Shown piece by piece: positions 1 through 9,030 of a stretch of DNA of 64,000 nucleotides (the stretch's first letter is position 1; each line of letters begins with the position of its first letter). The stretch spans positions 124,001 to 188,000 of the forward strand of contig CAWGKT010000003.1 of NCBI GenBank assembly GCA_963823215.1, read 5' to 3'. Source of the stretch: CAIWHR01 sp963823215. GTDB taxonomy: Bacteria; Pseudomonadota; Gammaproteobacteria; Burkholderiales; Casimicrobiaceae. The position numbers were made by a program, and so were the translations under genes. The notes below the pieces were generated by a model that did no database searches, was not told the origin of the DNA, and saw only the letters and a program-made list of their open reading frames with translations.

Positions 1-3000
1 CCGGATTCGCCAGCACGTTGACCCAGGGCGCCGGCGTCGCCTGGCCCGGGCGCAGCGTGATGACATACTCGCTGCCGTCGGGCGTGAACCCCCCAAGCCC
101 GTTGGACAGGATCAGCTCGCGCGAGGGTGGTTCGGTGGGTGGCATTTCGCCGCGATGGTTCCGGGTCGGCACGAGGCGCGGAACCCGCACCTCCACGGGG
201 CCGCGACGGGTGATCTGTTCCACCAGGCTCCCCCGGCGGTCGGTGATGATGGCGCGCGCCACGGATTGGAGCAGGATGCGGTCCTCGTCCGAGATCTGCT
301 CCGCGCGCCGCACGAAGATCCCGCCCGGTCGATCCATCACGTGGGCCTCGATGCCGGCGGCGATCAGCCCCATGATCTGATCCTGGAGGGCCTGCCGATA
401 CCCACCGCGGTCCTCGTTCCAGATCACGAGGTCCACCGCCAACCCCTTCAGGCGCCAGTACGCGTGCGCCTGCACGAGCCGGCGCACGAGATCGATGTTC
501 TTCGAGTCTCCTATCTGCAGCAGAACGATGGGGAGATCGCCGGAGATCGCGTAACTCCAGAGCCCGGACTGTCCGCGACGGTTCCGCAGCAGGACGCCGG
601 CTTCCGCGCGCAGCGAGGCGTTGGCGTAGGTGATGGAACTGGCGAGGCGCGCATAGAGCTGCGCATCGGATTCCGTGGCATTGATCTGGCGCAGCGTCAC
701 CCAGCTGTGCGTCCACGCCAGATCGAAAACGCGGTCCGCGAGATGTCGATCCTGATACTTTCCGACAAGGCCCAGTGCGGCGTCGCGCGTTTCCGCCATG
801 CCGGAAGCCATGTCGATCGTTGCGGTCTGTTGCGGATCGAGCGTCATCCGATGCCGGATCGCGACGATCGGATCGAGAACCGAACCCTGATTGCCGGACA
901 GCCGTCCGGCGTCCTGCATCGCCTGCGGCGCGGCGACCGTACGCCCGCGGCCGATGAACGCCATGCGGTCCGTTTCGAAGGAAACGTCCAGCGAACTGGG
1001 TCCGTGGATGGCCATCAGGTGAAACATCCAGGGTGCCGGCTCGTCGCGCGAGCGGGGCCGGCGGGTGCACAGGATGGCTTGCCGCTGCGGGATGATCTCG
1101 GTCTGCACGAAGAGATTGGAGAACGCGGGATGCAGGGCGTCGGCGTCGGCGGATGCGAGAACGACTTCCGCGTAACTGGTGACATCGATCGTACGCCGCG
1201 TTCGCGCGCGATTGGTGATGCGCAGCCGGCGCAACTCGATGTCGTCTTCCGGTGAAACGACGATTTCGGTATGCGACTCGAAATCGTGGTCGCGCCGGCG
1301 AAACTCGGCGCGTGCTTCGGTGAATATCGCTTCGTAGTGCGTCGGGCGCGTCGCCGTCGGCTGATGCGCGGTCGACCAGTAGTCGGCGCTGTCCGTGTCG
1401 CGGATGTAGCAGAACGTGCCCCGGTCGTCGCAGGTGCTGTCTTCGCGCCAGCGCGTGACGGCGAGGTCCTTCCAGCGACTGCTCCCGCCGCCCGCGTTCG
1501 TGACCATGACGTGGTACCTGCCGTTCGACAGCAATTGCACTTCCGGTATCGGCGTGTCGGGGCTGGTGAGCATGCGTACGGGCGCTTCGGCGCCGCTCGA
1601 AATGGCGCGCATCGCGGAAAGCTCGGCGGGGTGCGGATAGAGCGCTGCGGTCTTCGGAATGCGCTCCTGGAGCAGCAGCAGCGTGGCCTTGAACAGGGGG
1701 TCCGATTCGAATCGTTTCTGCATCGGACGCTCGAGCAGCAAATGGGCAAGCGAGAGCAGGATCATGCCCTGGTGATGCGCCATGAACGAACGCACGACGG
1801 CACTGGCTTGTCCGCGCGGCAGGCGCGCGGGGGTGTAGTCGATCGCCTCGTATAGACCGAATCGTCCGGCGAGCCCGTCGGCGGCGAGGCGCTGCAGGTT
1901 GAGGCACGACTCCTCGGGTGCCACCATCAGCGCGAGCGCCGACGCGTAGGGCGCGATGACGAGATCCTCCGCGAGCCCTCGCTTCAATCCCAGACCGGGC
2001 ACGCCGAAGGCGCGATACTGATAGTTGAGGCTGGCGTCGACCGAGTTGTAGCCGCACTCCGAAATGCCCCAGGGCACGCCGCGCTGCTTCCCGTATGCGA
2101 TCTGGCGCTCCACCGTCACGCGACACGTCTGGTCGAGCAAGCGTGTTGTCGTACGTGGGCATCACCAGCAGCGGCATCAGGTACTCGAACATCGAGCCGC
2201 TCCACGACAGGAGTACCGGTTGGCCCCCTGCCGTCGTTAGTAGGCGCCCGAGTGCGAACCAATTCTCCTGCGGCAGGTGTCCCTGCGCGATCGCCACAAA
2301 ACTGGAGAACCTCGCTTCGGAGGCGAGCAGATCGTAATAACCGGGATCACTCCTGCGCTCGCCGACGTTGTAGCCGATGGCCAGCAGGTGACGCGCCGGG
2401 TCGTAGAGAAAATCGTAGTCCATGCGGACCAGCTCATCGCATTGCCGCGCCAGGCGTTCGATCTCCGCGATCCGCTCGGTGGCGCGACGGCTCGCCGCAG
2501 TGACGTCGCGGGCCAGCGCCTCCAGCCATGCACGGTTCTCCGCCAGCGCCTCCCCGGTCCGCCGGCGCTCGATGGCCGGCAGCAATTCCACCTCGAGCGC
2601 TGCAAGTTCGCGCAGCGTGGGAATCTCCAGGGTGCCGGGGAGTTCGCCGAGCCCGCGCGGTGCAGCCGGCAACGCGCTCCACGGCGCGAGGAACGCGAAC
2701 TCGCTTCGCATGATCCCGCATTGCCGGACCAGGGTTTCGGCCCAGAACGTCGATTCACCCAACGGCGCAGGTGCGCTGGCCGAGTCGGCGCCGGCAATGC
2801 CCGCGAACTGTGCGGTGACCTCGGCGACCCCTGCGTCGAGCCGGTCCAGCCACTGCCGTGCCGCTGCGATCGTCGTGGGCCGGGAGTCGTAGGCGGTCTC
2901 CAGATCCTTCTGCAGGCGAACGAGCGGCCCCGCCGCGATTCCGCCAACGGCATCGGTGAGCGTGCGCAGCGTGTCGCTCAATCCTTCGAACCATTGCGGG

Positions 3001-6000
3001 CTCATGATCCTGTCGTCGGCAAGTGCGGCGAGGCCCGGCCGCAAGGTCATCAGATGGCCCGCGAGGTTCCCGCTGTCCACCGCCGAGACATAGAGCGGCG
3101 GGAGCGGCTTCAGGGACTGCGTGTCGTACCAGTTGTAGAAATGTCCCTCGTGCCGTTCCAGTTCCATCATGGTGCCCATCGCATTCGCCGTGCGCAGGAG
3201 GAGTTGTCCGGCCGGTATGTAACCGAAGTCGTAGGCCGACAGATTCGCCAGCAGAGCAAGTCCCATGTTCGTGGGCGAGGTGCGGTGCGCGACGGCGGCG
3301 ACCGGATGCTCCTGACAGTTGTCCGGCGGCAGCCAATGGTCGTCCGGACCGACGAACGTCTCGAAGAATGCCCATGTCCTACGCGCGAGATTCCGGAGGA
3401 AGAGCGTCTGGTCCCTCGTCAGCCGCGGTTCGCGGCGGACGAGCGGCCGGCTGATCCACCAGGCGATTCCGGGCGAGACGAACCACAGGAAAACGATCGG
3501 CGCGGCTACCGCCAGGGAGGATGGCGCAGATACGCTCAACAGGATCGCGGTTGCGGCCGCGATGACCGGGGCGATCCACATCGTTTTGAACGACGCGGCA
3601 AGTCCGGCGTGGTTGGTTGTGTCGCCCAAGCCGCGATCCGGTTCGTCGGCGGCTGACGGATTCCATTCGAGCAGCGGTCGATGTGCGACCAGCATCCGCC
3701 ACGCGGTGCGTGCGATCGCGTCGACGTTGACCGTCGCCTCGTACGGGAGGAAGGCAAGTGTCAGCGCCGTCCGGGCCGCGTGCAGGCCGGCCATGTTCGT
3801 GGTGGCGGCGAAGTGCTGACGCAGCAGCACTTCGTCCGGCTTCTGCAACAAGTCCAGGGCGAACGCACTCGCCGGCGGAAGCGCCAGGATCGCGATCACG
3901 GTCAGGGTCCATAGCCAGGCATGCGGAAGGACGGCCCATCCGAGCAGCAGCAGCAGAGTCAACACCACCGGGACGAAACTGCGTCGCAGGTTGTCGAACA
4001 GCTTCCACTGCGAAAGCATCGACAACGGATTTCTCAGGCGGTGCTTGCCGGGGCCGGGCACGAGCGGCAGCAGCCATCCCGCCAGTTGCCAATCGCCGCG
4101 AATCCAGCGATGCCGGCGTCGGGTGTCCGCGGCATAGGTCGACGGGCACTCCTCGTACAATTGCACGTCGCTCAACAACCCTGATCGCGCGTAGCAACCC
4201 TCGAGCAGGTCGTGGCTCAGGATCCGATTCTCGGGAAAGCGACCGTTCTGGGCCTGCTCGAATGCATCGACGTCGTAGATTCCCTTGCCGATGAAGGAGC
4301 CCTCGCGGAACACGTCCTGGTAGACGTCGGAAACCGCGCGCGTGTAGGGGTCGATGCCAGGGTCGCCCCCGTGCAGGCGCGCGTACCACGAGCGGTTCGC
4401 GCCGGGCAGGCTGATGCTCACGCGCGGCTGCAGTATCCCGTACCCTTCGGTTACCAGCGCGCTGCCATCGCGCTTGCCTGCGGCGTCGAAACGCGCACGG
4501 TTCAGCGGATGCGCCATCACGCCGACAAACTGCCGCGCCGAGTCGCGCGGCAACTGCGTGTCGGTATCGAGCGTGATCACGTACTTCACATTCGGCAGCA
4601 CTGCGGTCTCGCCGACGACGAGCGAGAAGCGATCGTTCCCGCCCCCACGCAGGTAGGCATTCAGGTCCGCAAGCTTTCCCCGCTTGCGCTCGTAACCCAT
4701 CCATACCCGCTCCGCCGGATTCCAGCGGCGCGGACGGTGAAATAGAAAGAACGTGGCGCCCGTTGCGCCTTGCTCGGCCAGGAATGCCGCCTGCCCGTAC
4801 TTTGCGTTCAGGTCGTCGATTCCCTTTCGCGCCAGCCACAGCAGGGCGTCGTCCCCGGGGAGCGTTTCGGTGGGCGCATCGCGAAAATCGGTAACCAAAC
4901 CGAAATGCAGGTGGTCGTCGCGATTGGCGAGGAACCGGACTTCGAGCGCCTCGACCAGACCTTCGATGTCTTCGACGCCGGTGAGCATCGTCGGTATCAC
5001 CACCAGCGTGCGCGACTCCGGTGGCAAGCCCTGCGAAAAATCCATTCGGGGCAACGCGCGCGGCGTCACGAGCAAGGTCGTCACCCAGTTCACCATTCCC
5101 AAAGCCAACTGGCTGGTGGCCAGCAGCAGGAGGACGGCGAGCATCGCGAGCACGGCATCGGGGACCCCGTCGTCGCGTGCCTTCGCCAAGAGCGCCGCAG
5201 TGAGCGCCGCCGTGACCGCCGCGATCGAGCCCAGGTACAGCAGCAATGGGACCCGCCGGCCCATCCTCTGGATCGCCTCGGCAGGCGATGGGCGCATCCT
5301 GGCTGCTCGTTCGAGCCGCGGCCGGCCCTTGTCGACCAGATAGAAGCCGACGTGGGCGGCGCGATCGTCGTCGCCGTCATGGCCGAAGGTGCCGCCCGTG
5401 CCGTCGTGCGCGAGCTGGATCGCCTTGCGCGCCACGTCGCCTTCCGACAGACGGCTTCCCTTGGCGATCTCCTCGACGACGTGCCGGTACCGGTCGCGGG
5501 TCGCGAAATCCATCAGGCCGTAGAGCCCGCCCGGATCCTCCCGCAACTTGTGCTCGACGATGCTCATCGTTTCGACGAACTCGCGCCAGTCCATCGATTC
5601 CAGGAAGCGCAGGCTGCCGATCGTGTTGCTGATCGAAACCTGGTCGCCCGCCTGCTTCTGCGTTTCCGATTGCACCAGCTGCTCGATGCCGAAGCCCGAC
5701 TCGGCAAGTCGCTGCTCGATCCAGGTGAGCGGCAAAGCCAAAGCCGCGCTCTGTCCCTGCAGCCGGCGCGCCAGTTCGGCGACAAACGAGCTCACCATCG
5801 GCGGGTTCGAGCGCGCCATGTCCGCAATCACCAGAATCAGACTCTTGGGATCGTGCTCGGCGATGTCGACCATCTGGTCGGCCCATGCATCGGCCCGATT
5901 GCGGTCGATCGTGGCGGCCGCTATCCGGGCGCCGACGCGCCGAAGGTTCTCGATGAGCGCCAGGCGCAGCATGATGGGAATGGCCCACAACTCCCCCACC

Positions 6001-6527
6001 TTGAGCGGCGTCACCGACTGATAGGCCGCCACGAAACGGGAGAGGCTCTCCGCGTCGACCCGGCCGTCGCCATGGGCGATCGCCTCGAACGCGAGATCGT
6101 AGACACGCGGCAGTTTGGCGGACGGGCCGGCCGCCAGTCGGGGAAGCTCGCGGCTGTACCCCTTGGGCAAGTGCCGCCTTGCCGTGCGGATCTGCTCTTC
6201 GATCAGGTAGAAATTGTCGAGCAGCCATTCCGCGGCGGGTGTGATGCGGCGGTTGGTCGACACCGCCGCGGTCAGCAGGTCGCAGACTTCAGCGAGGATG
6301 CCGTCGTTCTCGGTCAGCCGAGTCAGCAGCTGGTCGGGAGCGCGGCCCGGTGCGAGCTTGTGCGCGAGCGCGAGGTTCCTGCCGTGTTGCTCCATCTGAT
6401 CGGCACTGAACAGCTCCGATCGCAGCGGCGGTTCTTCGTCGGCGTACCTGGCAAATTCGTCGCCGCGTCCGTAGCGCGCGGTGATGGCGAGCAATCGTTC
6501 GAACAAGGTCCGCTGACCCAGCTTCAA
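1..6527 (-). CDS. ndvB: Cyclic beta-1,2-glucan synthase, NdvB-like (3' end outside window; one frameshift)
   Basis: A giant inner-membrane enzyme that polymerises UDP-glucose into cyclic beta-1,2-glucan for the periplasm. I chose TTG at 6527, behind AAAAGG and 24 bases after the upstream gene's stop, because no other start lies in the frame. About 2,175 codons are visible of a family length near 2,800. In order: an N-terminal region containing LLDNFYLIEEQIR; membrane segments around residues 370-480; a glycosyltransferase part with TLDTDTQLPRDSARQF near residues 665-675; more membrane segments near 770-900; then the start of the phosphorylase-like (GH94) part with WGISECGYN. The frame shifts at about 2139-2140, where CTTGCTC replaces the expected CTGCTC. 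Above that point codons have lowest coordinate divisible by three; below it the phase is offset by one and stays open to base 1. It is probably the last gene of the Anbu/transglutaminase operon. Confidence 0.88.
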   Translation of the reverse strand, partial: MKLGQRTLFERLLAITARYGRGDEFARYADEEPPLRSELFSADQMEQHGRNLALAHKLAPGRAPDQLLTRLTENDGILAEVCDLLTAAVSTNRRITPAAEWLLDNFYLIEEQIRTARRHLPKGYSRELPRLAAGPSAKLPRVYDLAFEAIAHGDGRVDAESLSRFVAAYQSVTPLKVGELWAIPIMLRLALIENLRRVGARIAAATIDRNRADAWADQMVDIAEHDPKSLILVIADMARSNPPMVSSFVAELARRLQGQSAALALPLTWIEQRLAESGFGIEQLVQSETQKQAGDQVSISNTIGSLRFLESMDWREFVETMSIVEHKLREDPGGLYGLMDFATRDRYRHVVEEIAKGSRLSEGDVARKAIQLAHDGTGGTFGHDGDDDRAAHVGFYLVDKGRPRLERAARMRPSPAEAIQRMGRRVPLLLYLGSIAAVTAALTAALLAKARDDGVPDAVLAMLAVLLLLATSQLALGMVNWVTTLLVTPRALPRMDFSQGLPPESRTLVVIPTMLTGVEDIEGLVEALEVRFLANRDDHLHFGLVTDFRDAPTETLPGDDALLWLARKGIDDLNAKYGQAAFLAEQGATGATFFLFHRPRRWNPAERVWMGYERKRGKLADLNAYLRGGGNDRFSLVVGETAVLPNVKYVITLDTDTQLPRDSARQFVGVMAHPLNRARFDAAGKRDGSALVTEGYGILQPRVSISLPGANRSWYARLHGGDPGIDPYTRAVSDVYQDVFREGSFIGKGIYDVDAFEQAQNGRFPENRILSHDLLEGCYARSGLLSDVQLYEECPSTYAADTRRRHRWIRGDWQLAGWLLPLVPGPGKHRLRNPLSMLSQWKLFDNLRRSFVPVVLTLLLLLGWAVLPHAWLWTLTVIAILALPPASAFALDLLQKPDEVLLRQHFAATTNMAGLHAARTALTLAFLPYEATVNVDAIARTAWRMLVAHRPLLEWNPSAADEPDRGLGDTTNHAGLAASFKTMWIAPVIAAATAILLSVSAPSSLAVAAPIVFLWFVSPGIAWWISRPLVRREPRLTRDQTLFLRNLARRTWAFFETFVGPDDHWLPPDNCQEHPVAAVAHRTSPTNMGLALLANLSAYDFGYIPAGQLLLRTANAMGTMMELERHEGHFYNWYDTQSLKPLPPLYVSAVDSGNLAGHLMTLRPGLAALADDRIMSPQWFEGLSDTLRTLTDAVGGIAAGPLVRLQKDLETAYDSRPTTIAAARQWLDRLDAGVAEVTAQFAGIAGADSASAPAPLGESTFWAETLVRQCGIMRSEFAFLAPWSALPAAPRGLGELPGTLEIPTLRELAALEVELLPAIERRRTGEALAENRAWLEALARDVTAASRRATERIAEIERLARQCDELVRMDYDFLYDPARHLLAIGYNVGERRSDPGYYDLLASEARFSSFVAIAQGHLPQENWFALGRLLTTAGGQPVLLSWSGSMFEYLMPLLVMPTYDNTLARPDVSRDGGAPDRIREAARRALGHFGVRLQLGRRQPQLSVSRLRRARSGIEARARGGSRHRALRVGARADGGTRGVVPQPAAPRRRRARRTIRSIRGDRLHPRAPAARTSQCRRAFVHGASPGHDPALACPFAARASDAETIRIGPPVQGHAAAAPGAHSEDRSALSAPRRAFRDARHFERRRSARTHAHQPRHADTGSAIAVERQVPRHGHERGRREQSLEGPRRHALARRQHLRRPGHVLLHPRHGQRRLLVDRASADGDAPDALRSDIHRSTRRVSPARPRFRVAYRNRRFTGRRHRVAPAAHHQSRANAAYDRCHQLRGSRSRIRRRRRPASRVLQSLRADRDHPAAASHPVHPPAPLARRAGTLDVSPDGHPRTQFAGRFLRNGPHGVHRPRAYGRRAAGDAGRRTAVRQSGFGSRSDRRDPASDDARSATDRNDRHGFRHGGNARRRTGPCRKVSGSTSRGPRFRSGVDAQLGDAAPDQCHGIRCAALCAPRQFHHLRQRLAARGSRRPAAEPSRTVRALELRDLRRSPHRSAADRRLEEHRSRAPARAGARVLAPEGVGGGPRDLERGPRWVSAGPPGSDHGADRRRHRGPRDGSTGRDLRAARGADLGRGPHPAPIRGARHHHRPPGEPGGTDHPSRPRGGAGSAPRADPEPSRRNATHRTTLARADPVQRAWGVHARRQRVCHHAAPGPGDAGALGQRAGES

Positions 6528-6551
6528 TTCATGGATCCTTTTCCGATCGGG

Positions 6552-7364
6552 TCAAGCGGCGACTATCTCGTCGGTCCATACCCTGAAGCTCGTCAATGCA
6601 TTGGGGCCGAACGTGCTGCTGAGCGCGACATCGGCGGCGTCGCGGCCGCGTGCGATCAGCACTCGCCCAATACGCGGTTCGTTGTTGCGCGCGTCGAAGG
6701 TATGCCAATGCCCGCTGAGGTAGACCTCGAACCACGCGGCGAAATCCATGGGGCCGTACGGCGGCGGAATGCCGATGTCGCCAAGATAGCCGGTGCAGTA
6801 GCGTGCCGGGATATTCATGCATCGGCAGAACGCAACGGCAAGGTGCGCATAGTCGCGGCAGACGCCGGTGCGGTCGTGAAAGGCCTCCAGCGCCGTCCGT
6901 GTCATGCGCGCGTGCTCGTAGCCGAAAGTTATGTGCCGATGGACATAGTCGCAGATCGCCTGAACGCGGTCCCATCCCGACGGCGTCTGCCCGAAGAGAT
7001 TCCATGCCGTCTCGGATAGCCGGTCGGTTTCGCAATACCGGCTTCCGAGCAGGAAGAGCAGCGTATCCTCGGGCAGCTCCGGCACGGGAAGCTGGCGCGC
7101 CTGCGGCACGATCGCGTCGGGGGCCCCGGTGTCGTTCACGATTGCATTGGCGGACACGCGCGTGCGGCCCTTCGGAGCCACGATGCGGGTGCACCAGTTG
7201 CCAAAGCTGTCGCGATAGCCCGCCACTGGAACCGGAGGATCGAACACCAGGTCATCGCGTCCGACCAGATCGGACACGCGCGTGAAATGAACGTGGAGGT
7301 TGAAGATCATCGGGGTGGGCTGCGGGCAGTCGTAGATCATTTCAAAGCCGACGCGAATTTGCAT
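6552..7364 (-). CDS. Transglutaminase-like cysteine peptidase-fold protein
   Basis: A 270-residue protein of the bacterial transglutaminase-like family (COG1305 type). The N-terminal half is the beta-sandwich typical of the family. The core holds the catalytic Cys in RTGVCRDYAHLAVAFCR (about residues 167-183), the His in HWHTFDARNN, and the Asp of the same segment, so the Cys-His-Asp triad appears intact. No signal peptide is visible, so it is probably cytoplasmic. It lies 107 bases after the amidohydrolase-like gene and 24 bases before the ndvB-like gene, all on one strand. Transglutaminase-like proteins of this kind are known neighbours of Anbu proteasome homologues, which fits the Anbu gene two genes upstream. 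The substrate is unknown. Confidence 0.9.
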   Translation of the reverse strand: MQIRVGFEMIYDCPQPTPMIFNLHVHFTRVSDLVGRDDLVFDPPVPVAGYRDSFGNWCTRIVAPKGRTRVSANAIVNDTGAPDAIVPQARQLPVPELPEDTLLFLLGSRYCETDRLSETAWNLFGQTPSGWDRVQAICDYVHRHITFGYEHARMTRTALEAFHDRTGVCRDYAHLAVAFCRCMNIPARYCTGYLGDIGIPPPYGPMDFAAWFEVYLSGHWHTFDARNNEPRIGRVLIARGRDAADVALSSTFGPNALTSFRVWTDEIVAA

Positions 7365-7471
7365 GAGCGATCTCCGGTTAGCGCAGCGCGAGGTCGCGTG
7401 CGGCAGGCGCCGCAGGCAATGGCACGGGATCTTGCGGCGTCACCCGATGCCGGACGGTCACCATGGCGCGC

Positions 7472-8171
7472 TCAACCGGCACAGGCCGCGCGCAACGAAG
7501 CGATCAGCGCGCCGCGCAACTCCGTCCAGCGCCGTTTGGCGCCGAGGACGATCTGCTGATTGACCTCGAGTTCGATCCCGACGTAGGAGCGGCGAGAGAA
7601 CCGCAGGCGCAGGTCCCGGGTGAGCCCGTCACCTTTGCCGGCGTAGGGGTAGTTGCGGCGTACGCGGAACTGCGGCGCGATGGTCGCGAGCGACGCCTTC
7701 CACCGGGCACACAGCGCGGCCTCGCCCTGGCGGGCGGGGTCGTAGAGCAATCCCACGTCCGCGACCCGCACCCTGCCGTTCAATTCCGGAGTGAAGCTGT
7801 GCGACGAAAGATGGATCACGCAGCCGCGGCGCCCCACCGCTTGCATGACCAGGCGCTCGACTTCCGCGCGATAGGGCCGGTAGTACTGTGCGACGAGCAT
7901 CGTACGGAGCTGCAGCGAGGCGCTGCGTGTCGCCGCTGACAGGAACTGCGGATGACCGATCGAGCGATTGAGGTCGACGACCAGCCGGCTGATGGTCGAG
8001 GTCACGAGCGGTGCGTCGAACGCGCCGGCCAGCGCCTTTGCCATGACCATCGCCCCGGGATCGTACCCGCGGTGGGAGCTGAGCAGCGCCCGGTGGCCCC
8101 GAAAAAGATGTCGGCAGGGCGCGGGTACCCGGTTGCCGCCATGCTCACAGGTGACGAGGAAGGACGTCCAT
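7472..8171 (-). CDS. N-formylglutamate amidohydrolase family protein (start region frameshifted)
   Basis: A zinc-dependent amidohydrolase-like protein. The open frame contains CEHGGNRVP, then HLFRGHRALLSSHRGYDPG, which are the family's N-terminal metal-binding and substrate-loop motifs, followed by the conserved STISRLVVDLNRS segment and HLSSHSF. That frame has no ATG, GTG or TTG between the upstream stop (8183-8185) and the conserved motifs. The only nearby ATG (8169-8171) is in another frame and meets a stop after eight codons. One extra base between about 8150 and 8168 would join the two, the same type of error seen elsewhere in the window. The first in-frame ATG (8050) would delete the metal-binding motif and is unlikely to be the true start. 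The gene directly follows Anbu, so translational coupling is likely. Substrate unproven. Confidence 0.75.
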
Positions 8172-8182
8172 CGCCCGTCCCG

Positions 8183-8911
8183 TCACCAGCGCAGCTCGGG
8201 CAACTTGCGAAACACCTGCCGCGTGCCTTCGCTCCAGTCGTGGCTGAGTGCGGCGAAATAGGCGTCCCCGTCATCGAAGCGCCGCCGTTTCGACACCTCG
8301 AGGCTGTCGCGTTCGTAGCAGATCAGGTCGATCGGCATGCCCACCGACAGGTTGCTGCGCATGGTCGAATCGAATGACACCAGCACGCACTTCGTGGCGT
8401 CCGCAAGCGGAGTGTGCCGCGTAAGCACGCGGTCGATGATCGGCTTGCCGTACTTGGTTTCACCGGTCTGGAAGTAGGGCGTGTCGATTCCCGCCTCGAT
8501 GAAATTGCCTTCGGCATAGATCCGGAACAGCCGGGGCGGCTCGCCGCGGAGCTGTCCGCCGACGATGAACGAGGCGTTGAATCCGATCTCGTTTTCCTGC
8601 AGATACGCGCCGTCACGTCGCTCGATATCGCGCATCGCGTCGGCGACCAGCATCGCGACGTCGAACATGGTGTGCGCGCTCCAGAGATTGGCGGCCGCGT
8701 CGCCGGCGGCGCAGCGCTGGTTCAGCACGCCGAGCACGGCCTGCGTTCCAGCGAGGTTGCCGGAGCTCAACAAGACGATGACGCGGTCACCGCGCCGCTC
8801 GAACACTGTCATCTTGCAGAACTTGGCCACGTTGTCCATGCCCGCATTCGTGCGGGAATCCGAGGCGAAAATCATCCCCTGGTCGAGCATAACGCCAATA
8901 CAGTAGGTCAT
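8183..8911 (-). CDS. anbu: Anbu-type proteasome homologue (putative proteasome-type protease)
   Basis: A 242-residue Ntn-hydrolase resembling the bacterial proteasome homologue Anbu (COG3484 type). The protein starts MTYCIGVMLDQGMIFASDSR, so removal of Met exposes Thr as the N-terminal nucleophile. DSRTNAGMDNV and the GSG-like LLSSGNLAG segment match the proteasome beta-subunit fold. Length is normal for the family. Anbu assembles into open helical rings in the bacteria studied, and its substrates are unresolved. It heads a same-strand set (Anbu, amidohydrolase-like, transglutaminase-like, ndvB-like). The ATP-grasp and alpha-E genes often reported near Anbu are not in this window. The start is preceded by AGAGGACGC. 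Confidence 0.9.
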   Translation of the reverse strand: MTYCIGVMLDQGMIFASDSRTNAGMDNVAKFCKMTVFERRGDRVIVLLSSGNLAGTQAVLGVLNQRCAAGDAAANLWSAHTMFDVAMLVADAMRDIERRDGAYLQENEIGFNASFIVGGQLRGEPPRLFRIYAEGNFIEAGIDTPYFQTGETKYGKPIIDRVLTRHTPLADATKCVLVSFDSTMRSNLSVGMPIDLICYERDSLEVSKRRRFDDGDAYFAALSHDWSEGTRQVFRKLPELRW

Positions 8912-9030
8912 CCCCAGCGTCCTCTGCGCAACCGATGCCGCACATCGATGAATTCATCGGCCCCGGTCTGATCACCGACGCCCGGCTTGCGCGCCCGCTT
9001 CGAGTCTAGCCTTTCTTCCCGCCTTTGTGG

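Noticed and set aside
4770..7019. A 749-residue plus-strand open frame antisense to ndvB and the transglutaminase-like gene
   Set aside because: It has no recognisable domain, and the minus strand encodes clear family motifs throughout. It is open only because of high GC in the third codon position.
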